A DNA stretch of 64,000 nucleotides from the NCBI GenBank assembly GCA_964035015.1, contig OZ036002.1, positions 7,165,643 to 7,229,642 of the forward strand, written 5' to 3'. Position numbers and translations under genes: made by a program. This DNA comes from Corallium rubrum. Lineage: Eukaryota; Cnidaria; Anthozoa; Scleralcyonacea; Coralliidae. Positions 51,695-63,400 of this stretch are shown here, one piece after another (position 1 is the first letter of the stretch; every line of letters starts with the position of its first letter). The notes under the pieces were generated by a model. The model saw only the letters and a list, made by a program, of their open reading frames with translations. It searched no databases and was not told the origin of the DNA.

Positions 51695-53391
51695 AAACGA
51701 AGCTGAAAAAATTCAAAAATATTATTTAACAGCCATAAAGCTTAAAAAAACATCTAATCTCTATTATCAAGTTTCACTAGCAAATTTTCTTGAATATTGG
51801 GGTCAGAGATCGTCCATTTTCAGGTTTTAGCACGTATGCTTTGTCAACCATCAGATTAACTTGCAGTGTTGACATGGACACAGCTGTATAAAGGATCGTA
51901 TAAAGGTTCCCAGATATACGTGATCAATCATTTGCAGTCTTCCACGGTTGCCTTGAACAAAATTAACACTATAAACATGATTTCATGTCATGATTGAAAC
52001 TTTAAAAATCCGGCTTGAAATATCAAAGATTCAATGTTTGGCATCTTCTTAAATATTTACAAGTATCGAGAAAATTTTTAAAAAATTATTTTGGGGTTAC
52101 AGTTGTGCTCTGTATTCTTCCGTGTTATAAGCTGTCACAATGTACATATAGTATTTATATTAAACGAATATACGTTTAAATTCATGATTCATCTGGGAGC
52201 CAACACGTGTAATATGAATATATACAATATAAAATAAACATTGAAACGCTAGGGGGAATCCAACGCGTGCTAATACAGGAAGTATAAGCAATTAGCTTCC
52301 AAAGATTGTGAAAAAAGTCTGAAATAAATAGTTTGGGATGCAAACAGCCACGTATAAGAACCGCGATTTTTCCAAGGGTTATATATTTGGTGTCTATACA
52401 ATGAGAATTGAGGCTATTTAGGTTCTTAAATAGGTTTTTATTCTCTTATAAAAAGAGCTTGCTATTGGTTCAGTTTCTACGCTTCATATGTATTTTCTTC
52501 AAACTCGGTAATGCTATTTTTTTTAGGTGCTTTCTCCGGTGATTGTGATCATTTTTAATTTTTAATTTACCTTTTAAAACTCATTCATCCCCCAATCCTT
52601 TCATCAATTTAGTTGAAATGGCTAATAAAAATACACTAAAGCTTACAAAACATTTTTAGGGAGAAAAAAAATGCAATTTCGCAAGATTTACACTATTCTG
52701 TCCACCGCAAACTCTTCCTCCCCAGAAACCGAAAAACATTTTTTCAGCTTAAAGGGGGCGGAGTTGAAGAAGCTCATTATGTAAGAAGGCAAAGAAAATC
52801 TTATTAACAAAGACATGTAGATAACCAAAAGAAACTTAGCACAATTATCAACATTCAAATCACAAACGAAAACAGATTATCGATTAGGTTAAGAGAAAAC
52901 CAGATTATCATTCAGTGCCAAAAATCCGATTTACACAAACGCTATTGTGATCCTACGACTACGCTATGAAAGGAAAAAAAACTAAAATCGCGTTTTTTTG
53001 TTCAATTAAAATAAAGAAATTTGATTGGTTAGTGCGTCCCTATTTACCTGGTATATCTTTAGACATATTTACACGAGATAACGTCCCTTAATTAATAAAA
53101 ACTAGAGGAAGTTAGCAATAATATTAGGTTGTTCTTCGGTCCGGTAATTCTTTGCTGGGAATATTGCTAAAAATAAACTAGCTATTTTCACCGAAACATT
53201 CCGGACAAAGTACCAATTTGTGTTGTTTCTTTTTAAGATTGTTTACACAAAGAATATTCGTATTTGTAAAATGTAAACATGATGCGATATGAAAATATCA
53301 TTAGCCAAGGTAAACGAAAGCAACGCTTAAAAAACTAAAAATAATATTATGAAGAATTTCCTTATTAACCTCGTTTGCTTTGTCGGTTCGC
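51695..53391. other. CCDC170 3' flank, no gene
   Basis: AT-rich. Candidate poly(A) signals: ATTAAA near 52159 and AATAAA near 52243. No exon recognised on either strand. Confidence 0.5.
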
Positions 53392-54310
53392 AGCCCGAAT
53401 CAAACGAGAACGCAAGTCATCGCAAGTTGGCAGTCACGAATTTCTGTGGCGGTCGTTCGAACACCCAAATTAACAAAATAAAGGTTTCATGAGTGTTTTA
53501 AAGAGGCTCCCCTATACTCCTTCACAAAATGCATTCACATAAAATTATTTAGTCTTTTCACGAGTCACGAAAAATCGCAAAAACTCTTTCACGTTCACAC
53601 AAAAATCGAGGCAATCACGATTCACGTAAAAATACAAAAGAAATTCACGGATTAATATTTCGCATCATCTAACCGATTAATAATATTTCACATTCTCGAA
53701 GTCCTTCTCTTCAATCTCAGAAGCATCCAGCAAGTTTGAAAGATTTCTTTATGTCCTACTGCAGTCCATTGTAAAGGTCTGTAAACACTGCGATCATGCC
53801 AAATTGCGTCTGGCGTCGCTTTTTATTATCTTTGTCTCAACACTCTGAAGCCTGAAGGTCTCCGTTTGACGAGTATAATCGTCTGGAGTTAGTCAGAGTA
53901 AAACAGTCAAAATCATCTGTAAGTAGCTAGCGTAAGTACATGCTATTCCGGTGTTCAACTGTTCGAAGACAGCCAAGAGAAACAACAGAAATTCCATAAA
54001 TCCTAAAAAAACTGTTCACGCAAAACAGACGATTCACGAATCACGTTAAATTCTAGCCTTCATTCACTAGTCATGGTTAAATCAAAAATTACTTTCACGT
54101 GCACGTAAAAAGATTTGAAACCTTACGATCACGAATCACGGATTAAAAAAATCCTAGATCACATTTCACGCGAAAAATATAGGAGACCCTCTTTAAACAA
54201 GTTTTACTTTGTCACGGTACATGATATTTTCGGGAAATTATTCAGAACGGCCGGTTGAGATAGTGTGACTGCCAACTTGCGATGGCTTGCGTTCTCGTTT
54301 GATTAAGGCT
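53392..54310. mobile_element. 0.9 kb TIR element (non-autonomous DNA transposon)
   Basis: Inverted termini of about 40 bp: AGCCCGAATCAAACGAGAAC and CGCAAGTCATCGCAAGTTGG on the left, and AGCCTTAATCAAACGAGAAC and CGCAAGCCATCGCAAGTTGG read from the right. The interior has many TTCACG/CACGAATCACG repeats and a worn family B core near 53870. No transposase ORF. Target-site duplication not evident. Confidence 0.75.
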
Positions 54311-57001
54311 TAAGATATTTTTATTTTCACAAGGAAACCTCAAGAAAACACTCTGTGAAAGAGAATTTACACTTTTAAATCGATATTCTTCTGTTGTCTG
54401 CGATGGACTATACGAAAAAAAAAGGAAGTAGCTTCCAGAGCATCCAAATATCAGGAAAATTAATTTTATGGAAAATCTCTATATTAAATTTACAATGTTT
54501 TGACACACGGCATCATTTACTTGTTCTCGCAATGAACGCAAACACCTGTCAATGTCCACAGTATCACAGTAGGCCTATTTCACGAATAATTTAAACTTAC
54601 TGCGGAAACAAACCCGAACAATATCCTCACGGATTTCTTTCCGAAAATTACAATAACATAATTATGGGTTAACGTTTAATTTCCGAAAATCACGAGTAAA
54701 GAGAAAACAAAAAGGAAAGGGGAAAAACTATGTTTTTATCAGTCGTTATGCCGTTCGCTACAAAATAATTAAATCTTGTCTCTGTTGAAACTAAAACTTT
54801 TTTTTAAAAAAACACATTCTTATCTGAGTATAGACAAGGGAAAATTTATTGAGAATTTTAGGAAACATATTGGGAAAATTCGGGGTAGATTTAGGTAGAA
54901 ACATAATAGGCTTTGGTTTTAAGGTCGTTTTAATGAACAGTTCGTCTTTTAATATGTCTTCATTATATAAGATATTATAATTTATGTTATTCACATCTTC
55001 CACCGCCCGCTATTGTGTGGCCAGCTTCTTGTATGTAGTTCAGTCTTTCTGTATAATAACATACAGAAAAAAGAATTACAATGCGATACGATAGAGTTTT
55101 CGAAAATAAAACGAACGTCCACAAAACTTCTGTTACACGATTCCTAAAGGACACAAGTCGACGAATGCGGTTCATGCATGATAATTGGATGAAAATTTGT
55201 ACGGTCGCCAAAAGGTGTCCATTATAAAGAGAACGCAGTCCTCAAAGGCTTTGATAAAACGCCCAACAATTCTCGAGATAAAAGATTATATTCCACTGAG
55301 ATCCATGCAGCAACATGCAGTCATATTGTCTTGAGGAAGTGACACGCAGCTTTTCACAGCGTTTAGTCTCGTTAAAATTCTGTGACATTTGTCGTTTCTC
55401 TCTCGTGCAAAGAGTCGCTTTTTAAGCGGTTTTTCTGCTGAGGACCGCGTTGATTTGGAAAGTGACTTCTCAGTCTGCAGAGTACGCAGCACAATATAAA
55501 CGCAGTGATCACGAATAACAACACACCAACAAAAATGATAATCAGAGACACGGAGCTCGAATCGGCCATGTATATAGTCAACAATGTTCTTTTTCAAGCT
55601 GAGAACGTTAAACAAACCGCGTCACGCTGTTAGCTTTCTTCTTATAGTATGACACACAAGTATATATCTCCTCTAAAGTCCTGCTTCTTTGGTACTTTAA
55701 ACAAGTGGCCAAGGTTGGAAAAAACTGTGGAACAGACTGCTGTGTTTATCAACGGATAAAAAAACTTGGAGATTTCGTTGCGGTAACCTTACTGTTTTAA
55801 GAGCTGCAATAAACCCACGATGCAGCTGTTGCGTGTGTGAATGATTGACATATGACAATGCATTTATAATGTCCATTTCGGATCAACTCATCAAACAAAC
55901 AAATGGCCAGACGCACAAAATCGACCTCACGAAAAACAACCTCTTTACAACAAATATATCCTTCTTCCTTTTTGGCCATTTTTTCTCAAGTGGAGTAGGC
56001 CACTCGAATGCTACATTTTCATTTAACTCTAGGCTATTCTTATTAATGATTCTTAAATAATCTACATAGTTTCAGATATCATCCTGTCATCTCTACGTCG
56101 GTCTTCCCTACCCTGTTTCCATTCCCTTCCACAAACTTATCCATCAGCTTTAAGCGAAGTAAATCGTTTTATGAAAAGACAAACTCGTAGAATATATAAA
56201 ATTTTCGCTTCCTCCAATTTAATCAAGACTGACATTGAGCAATAACGTGTCCAAATGGACTACCGCTATACCACTTAACGTTAGCAAACGTTTTAATATT
56301 ATCTGAGCGAACAAAAAAGTGAATTATTTTTTATACAACTCAATATCGTACGAATCGTATCCGTAGCGTAGGTCGAAGAGATTAAAGCGATAATTATCTC
56401 AAACTGTGTCATGGGTATTTCTCTGAACCTAAAGTCACCGGTATATTTAATAGATCTAAAAAAAGTCCTTTCGTTTTCGTATTGTTAATTCGTTTTCTTA
56501 CGTAGTACAAATAAAAGAGGTAAACTAATTGAATTAAAATGAAGAAAAGAGAAAACTAATTCTACAATGTTGTGAGATTGTTTTCATTATGAAGAGATAG
56601 TTCCGATCGTATCGTGGTTTCTTAATTGCGAAAAAGAATCTTGATAAACTTACACGATCTCGTCTAAGATCTTTCTCGCTCTTCTTAGGGGAGGAGGGGA
56701 TCAACACCGACCAATAATAGTCGGCCAACAACCTTAGATTTTTCCTCAAAAACAAACACAAGGTCGCCAAATACAGAACGAAAACAAAATTGCAAAAAGT
56801 TTTCATTATATTTGCTATTGACCTTCCTATTATTTCCAGTCTGTTCTTGCTCTCGTGCTTTTTGTTGCAGTATCGACATGGAATGGAAATTTACAAAGAA
56901 AATAAATAAATAAATCTTCCTGGGGATCTACATGCATAGAGGGATCTGCACATTGAGTTAGAAAAGGTTTTCAGCTCTTTTTTAAGTAAAATTTCATGTT
57001 T
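54311..57001. other. Intergenic region between CCDC170 and MED17
   Basis: Apart from one possible small ORF at 55372-55584, I see no supported gene. Several other short open frames lack splice-consistent partners or family motifs. Confidence 0.45.
55372..55584 (-). CDS. Possible small single-pass membrane protein, 66-70 aa
   Basis: I do not recognise this ORF. It reads through one clear hydrophobic helix (SLIIIFVGVLLFVITAFILC, residues about 11-30) followed by CCVLCRLRS, a Cys/Arg border typical of a cytosolic juxtamembrane segment, and a 35-residue polar tail. Two ATGs are possible: 55584, or 55569 (MADSSS) with a better surrounding context. There is no intron. A short helix-plus-tail ORF can arise by chance in AT-rich DNA, so it needs transcript support. 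Confidence 0.25.
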   Translation of the reverse strand: MLTIYMADSSSVSLIIIFVGVLLFVITAFILCCVLCRLRSHFPNQRGPQQKNRLKSDSLHERETTNVTEF

Positions 57002-57472
57002 TCATATCGCATTCCTCAAAATCGCAGGAATTTTGGCTTTCGCGATATTCATACTAGCGTAATTTATACCTTGGCTTTTTAGCTTTTCCTGAGTAAGCTT
57101 GACTGTTGCTACTGACACAACTGTCATTTTGTCCCAAAATTTTCCTCCAGTTCCCTCTACACACCCACACACATACGTACTAACTTCGCATACCTGTAAT
57201 CCAGTGTATCTTTCTATATCCCTCATTCACCCACCAACATGTGTACTAGGATAACAGTAACAGTATACCGGTATATACCAGTATACCCTCTACCCACCCA
57301 CACACATGCGTACTGGCTAGCTTCCTTGTAATATAATCGTCAGTTTATCCCAATATGTCCTTCCATATCCCGCATCCACTCACTAACATGCGTACTGTAT
57401 TAGCTAGGATAACTGCAATAGTACTGTAATGTTCCTCCAATTCCCTCTAAACCCACATACATACATGCTATA
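57002..57472 (-). repeat. Degenerate tandem copies of the MED17 last-exon end
   Basis: Immediately downstream of the MED17 stop, two further imperfect copies of the terminal coding segment lie on the minus strand: about 57324-57366 (reads GRTYWDKLTIILQGS then stop) and about 57095-57151 (reads GGKFWDKMTVV, open to 57002). The copies sit in units of roughly 180 bp that also share GCATGTGTGTGGGTGGGTAG-like spacers and ATCCTAG(T/C)... ACATGTTGGTGGGTGAAT. The third copy could encode a different tail ending ILRNAI. Confidence 0.6.
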
Positions 57473-60400
57473 CTAGCTTGCCTGTAATATTATTGTCAAT
57501 TTATCCCAAAACGTCCTTCCAGGCGTCTTGTCGTAATTCAAATAATGATAATTCCTTGAGACCGAGCACCATTTCGGTTCGTTTTCTAATATCTTTGGCA
57601 GTGGATCGTTGTACTGCGGAGACTTCGCTTTGATTGTTATCACCGACGGTGGCGAGATTTCGATAAACACTTCCCTATAAAAGAAACCAAAAAAGACAAT
57701 ACTCCATTACACTCGTCAGTTTTCAGACCACGGTATCAATTGACTATCTTTACTCCTTTCGCGCCTGTCTCGTTTCTTTTGGAAGGATGCAGACTTTAAT
57801 AAAAAAAATTAAACTAATCTTAGTTATACTGAATAGCTCTATCAGTTATATCTAACTGTTCTCCCTAGAGGTCGAGTAAGGGACATGCCTTATTGGTCCA
57901 GTATTATTACTACAGGAGGAAACTGGAGTACCCGGGGAAACCTGTGGTGTTTGGTAGAGTCAGAGGCCCCGTTCACACTATACTGGATAGGTTTTCGTGC
58001 CGGCACAAAAAATATCCAGTATAGTGTAAACAGATTCGATCGGCACGATATTGTGCCGAAGTATAGCCCCGTTCACACTATACCGGATAGCTTTTGTGCC
58101 GGCACGAAAACCTGACGATACAACCAATCCCCACGCTCTATTCTATTAATTTACTTCCGGAACGATTTCGAACTCCGTTCACACTGGAGCTGGAACAGCA
58201 CAAAAAGCTATCCGATACAAGATGTACCTCTTTCGAGATCGGAGCGGCGCAGCGGCGTGCCGGCACAGAAATTGTGCCGGAGCAGGTGTTTCGTGTGTGA
58301 ACAGAAGGCGGTATTAGAAGCACTCTTCTCACATGCCGCCAACGTGAACTTTTAATCAGATAACTGAACTGAGGCGGTATAAAACCTGCGTCGCAGAGGT
58401 GAAGGGCACCCTGTGCCAACGAGTATTTTATCATATGTCGCCGATGGTAGCCGATCGTCGCCGACCCATGATTTAGATGCATGTTAAGTAAAAGAATAAA
58501 AGCACTGCTTTCTGCATTGTTCTTTATTACTTAACATGTTGCTGCACTTCCCGTTTTAACATGCATCTAAATCACAAATCGCCGACAATCGGCGACATAT
58601 GAGAACCAGACTTAAAGGGACAGTTCTCGGGCGCCAAGGGGTTAAGCAATGCGTACCTTTCTTTTTGAGGACAGGACAATAAGATTCCAACATCGTGTTC
58701 GTTGCTTTCAAATAAATCTCGCGTAGTTTCCAAAAAGGTATTGTGTTTGACATTCCAACCAAGACGTAAAGCAAGCTTTTTAGCAATTCCCAGCATAAAA
58801 AGTTGAACCTGCATATAGAAAAAAACACACAAATCAATAAAAACAAAATCTTCATTAACATCATCGCGTCTATCACTGGGTTAAAATTAAGCCTGGTTTC
58901 CATATAAGATCGTCTCGATCCATCCAATCAGATTGGGTGATTCTAGATATCTCTCGTCTGATTGGAGAAATCAGAAATTTGGGCAATCAGGGGGGGGGGG
59001 CGCGATCTTATGGAAATCTGGCTTAGGGAGTTGTTGTAGGAGATGTGGGAATTGTACAGGTGTAGCGAGCATTTTTCTTTAAAATAGTTTACCTGATTTC
59101 TTAACATTAACTTTAGTTCTTGGGTGTCGGCAGAAAACGTCACACCAATCCCATCATGCTGTGTGACGTGTACTGTGTCGGTGCCTACTTTGACAGCAAA
59201 GCATCTTCTAAATATGAAAGAGCAAAGCATCTTCTAAACATGGGGAGCACGGGTGGCGTGTGCTGTTAGCGCGCTGCCTCTCACCAAAACGTTAAGCCCG
59301 GTTAGACGGGGTTAGTACTTGGATGGGTGACCGCTTGGGAATGACCCGTTGTCGGGCTTGGACTCATGTGAGTAGAGTTGTAGTTGATCTCTCCTGTGCT
59401 TCGAGGGTTTTTCGCCGGGTTCTCCGGTTTTCCTCCCTCCATAAAATCAACACCTAACATCTTAGCTGTGTTCCGTGGTCTGAACTGTGTCGTTGGCGGC
59501 AGCTTCGAGCGCCTTTGATATGCCTCGACACGGCCATGTTGATCTGCGTCCTTCGCAATTCAGCCGCTGGCTGCAAGTAAGGATGATTAGCCACCCAGTC
59601 CTTTACCCTTTATATTCACATTTGCTAAAACAAACTCTGTAACATTTGTCCCCTTCCACCCAATGTTATAAGGTTGTTTTCCACCAACTAAGCGACGATA
59701 TTTTTCAAGCGAAGCCACCTTTTGCTTTTGTCTTGGCTGATTAGTTCCACCTGAGCTAAGGCTCTTTTCCAGTCATCGCAAAAACCAGCTCGCAACTCGC
59801 TCCGAGTGTTTACATCTAATTAAAACCAACTCGCAGTGCTTGTTTTCTCGCTGTGAGTTCTTTTTAATGAGATACAAGTACTAGCAGCAAGATGCGAACT
59901 AGTTTCTGCAATGAGTGGAAAAGAGCCTTTAGGCTAGATTTCCACTTGGCAAAAAATGTCGCGCAAAGCGAGATTTCCTTTTGTCTCGCGAACTCTCAAC
60001 ACAGAAGTGGAACTAATCAGCCAACACAAAAGTAAAACGTCGCTTCGCCCGAAAAATATCGCTCAGTGGAAAATAGCCTTACTATCCTCATTAAAAACAT
60101 TCCAATCGGTCGTCACCATTCGGATAAAGATCGTATAAAGCACGAAGTTGGAAGTTAATATACCTTTCTGTTCTGCCTCTCAGTGCAATGTATATGGTCG
60201 CAAAGGACGAAGTCTCTGTAGATAAAGTACTCCAATGACATGACAGTAATGGATCGTGAATGTCATCAGCCAGTTCGTGAATCACGCGAGAAACTCTGTT
60301 GAAGAAAATTGTTTTAAAGTTCTGTTAGTTCTTGCTGTACAAGCCGTTGTTAATCAGGGAGGGAAGGAGGGAGGAAGGGAAGAAGAGAGAAAGGGGAGGA

Positions 60401-63400
60401 GAGAGGAAGGGAAGGAGGGAGGAAGGGAAGGGGGGAGGAAGGGAAGGGGGGAGGAAGGGAAGGGGGGAGGAAGGGAAGGAGAAAGGAAGGGAAGGAGAGA
60501 GGAAGGGAAGGAGGGAGGAAGGGAAGGAGGAAGGAAGGGGAGAAGGGAGGAAGGAAAGGAGGGAGGAAGGGGAGGAGGGAGGAAGGGGAGGAGAGAGGAA
60601 GGGAAGGAGAGAGGAAGGGAAGGAGGGAGGAAGGGGAGGAGGGAGGAAGGGAGGGAGGGAGGAAGGGAAGGAGAGAGGAAGGAGGGAGGAAGGGAAGGAG
60701 GGAGGAAGGGAAGGAGGGAGGAAGGGAAGGAGGGAGGAAGGGAAGGAGGGAGGAAGGGGAGGAGAGAGGAAGGGAAGGAGGGAGGAAGGGAAGGAGAGAG
60801 GAAGGGAAGGAGGGAGGAAGGAGGGAGGAAGGGAAGGAGGGAGGAAGGGGAGGAGGGAGGAAGGGAAGAGAGAGGAAGGGAAGGAGGGAGGAAGGGAAGG
60901 AGGGAGGAAGGGAAGGAGGGAGGAAGGGGAGGAGAGAGGAAGGGAAGGAGGGAGGAAGGAGGAAGGGGAGGAGGAAGGAAGGGAGGGAGGGAGGAAGGGA
61001 AGGAGGGAGGAAGGGAAGGAGGGAGGGAAGGGAAGGAGGGAGGAAGGGAAGGAGGGAGGAAGGAGGGAGGAAGGGAAGGAGGAAGGGAAGGAGGGAGGAA
61101 GGGAGGGAGGGAGGAAGGGAAGGAGGGAGGAAGGGAAGGAGGGAGGAAGGGGAGGAGAGAGGAAGGGAAAGAGGGAGGAAGGGGAGAACAGGAAGAAGGG
61201 AAGCAGAAAGGAGGGAAGGAGAGGATGAAGGAAAGAAGGAAGGAAGGAAGGAAGGAAAGAATGAATGAATGAAGGAAGGAAGGAAGGAAGGAAGGAAGGA
61301 AGGAAGGAAGGAAGGAAGGAAGGAAGGAAGGAAGGAAGGAAGGAAGGAAGGAAGGAAGGGAGGAAGGAGGGAGGGAGGGAGGGGAGGGGAGGGGAGGGGA
61401 GGGGGAGGGGAGGGAGGGAGGGAGGGAGGGAGGGAGGGAGGGGAGGGGAGGAGGGGAGGGGAGGGGAGGGGAGGAAGGAAAGAAAGAAGGAAGGAAAGAA
61501 AGAAGGAAGGAAGGAAGGAAGGAAGGAAGGAAGGAAGGAAGGAAGGAAGGAAGGAAGGAAGGAAGCTACACGTGACTCGATCTCCTCTAGCCTTAACTCT
61601 GAAATAACTTAAAAACTAACCTTTTCGTAAGAATGTGGTGTTTTGCTATGTTTGTTAATTTATCCAACAGCCGTTGACTAAAGAAGCAATAAGAATCAAA
61701 TTAGTTAATGCTTTATGTGTTATGTCAATGAACAACTCTACACATTCATTACACAACTTGTAAAGATCTTCTACCTCGTGATAAGCACCTCATAATCTTG
61801 TTTGATCATAGAAGATGGTCCAGCAACACGACGTTTCTCAGTTTCTTTCATCGCAATACCTGAAGTGACTGGACGAGGGGTGCTGTAAGCGCAGTTTGCT
61901 CGATGCTGTTGTCGTAAGAGTGTTTCAAGACTGAAATCTAGAACATCTACATTCCTCTGTACATCAATATTCATACGTTCCTAAAAATGAATAAAATGCG
62001 ACATTTTGCCATAGCTAATGCCAGACTATTTTACTTGTCAAGGAAGGAAAAAGGCGGCAAACATTAATAGCTCTTACTTATAATATCAAATAATAATAAA
62101 AACTTTATTTATAGAAGATAACACCTGTCAGTAGTCACAGTACTGCACATAAACTTGTGTTTTGGGGTCATCTAAATCAACTGAGAAGATTAATGAAACA
62201 AATTATGTAATTGACCTTGCTAATTTGTAAATGGCCTTTGATGCATGTGAATATTGCGTTGTAAAATTATTAACATAAGTGTAAGACTCACCTCACATTC
62301 TTCTTCTGTCATGTGGACGTATGTTATACACATATTTGTCTGTGGGAATATCTAAGAAAGAAAGAAATGCAAAGAATGTACTGTCAACACAAAGTATTTT
62401 GATAACGTATAAAAGGTTTAAACTTTAAAGATGACAAGATGCTGCATTCTCATTGATGAAAAGAATGAAGAGAAGGAAAGAGGGAGGGTGAGAATAGAAG
62501 AAAGGGAGGGAGGGAGAAAGGAAAGAAAGAAGAAAAGAAAGAAGGAAAGAAGGAAGGAATTAAGGAAGGAAGGAAGGAAGGAAGGAAGGGAAGGAATGAA
62601 GGAAGAAAGGAAGGAAGGAAGGAAGGAAGGAAGGAAGGAAGGAAGGAAGGAAGGAAGGAAGGAAGGAAGGAAGGAAGGAAGGAAGGGATTAAGGAAGGAA
62701 GGAAGGAAGGAAGGAAGGCAGCAGGCAAGGCAAGCAGGAAGGAAGGAGCAACCCAGTTTCACTCACCTCTGTTCTAATCACATTGCCCACCACTTGTGTT
62801 GATAGTCCTTCACCATGATAAGACTCATGAGCAAGCTAATAAAGAATTTTAACAATCAGTTTAAACCTCTCTGCCTACTATTTTACAACTTAACTCCCAT
62901 CAAGACCATCCCTATGTCCCCTTCTGTCACTATTAAACGACCCCATCGTGGACACCAAGGTTTCAATTACCTGAGCAAATAATTCTTTACAAAACAAATT
63001 CTTTTGAGAGGTACATAACTTTTGATGCCACACAGTAACTGCTCCAGGAAATGATGGAGGATTAATATGTTTTACTATACCAGAGGAAGAACCTAAAACA
63101 ACGCAGATAAATTAATTAAGAAAAAACAACCATATACAGTACTTACTTAATTAGTATAATTTGATCCTATATATACATGTATGCATAGTAATTCTTATTA
63201 AACCAATGCTCGTTTTCTAATTACAGTCTAATTAAGTCTAATTTAATTAAGCCTAATTACTAGGTCTAATTAAACTTAATTACAAATTCTAATTAAACCT
63301 AATTAATAAGCCTAATTAAACCTACAGATATAATCTACTTTTTAATGTATGGTAACTTACATGTAGACCTACCCTTGTGAGTTGCTTGATCATTTATAAT

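Noticed and set aside
54394-54594. 66-codon plus-strand ORF
   Set aside because: No motif, no splice partner and chance length for AT-rich DNA.
54791-55211. Two adjacent minus-strand ORFs of 70-74 codons
   Set aside because: No recognisable domain; frame and borders do not support a join.
56685-56879. Possible first exon of another minus-strand gene (MSILQQKAREQEQTG), perhaps with a partner near 56660-56690 (KSEKDLRRDR)
   Set aside because: It faintly recalls the start of CHMP2-type ESCRT proteins, but the donor would be weak (GTCAAT) and I find no following exons.
60256-61612. Frame of 338 codons rich in G, R, E and K
   Set aside because: Product of the purine array in a MED17 intron; no conserved domain and wrong strand for the gene.
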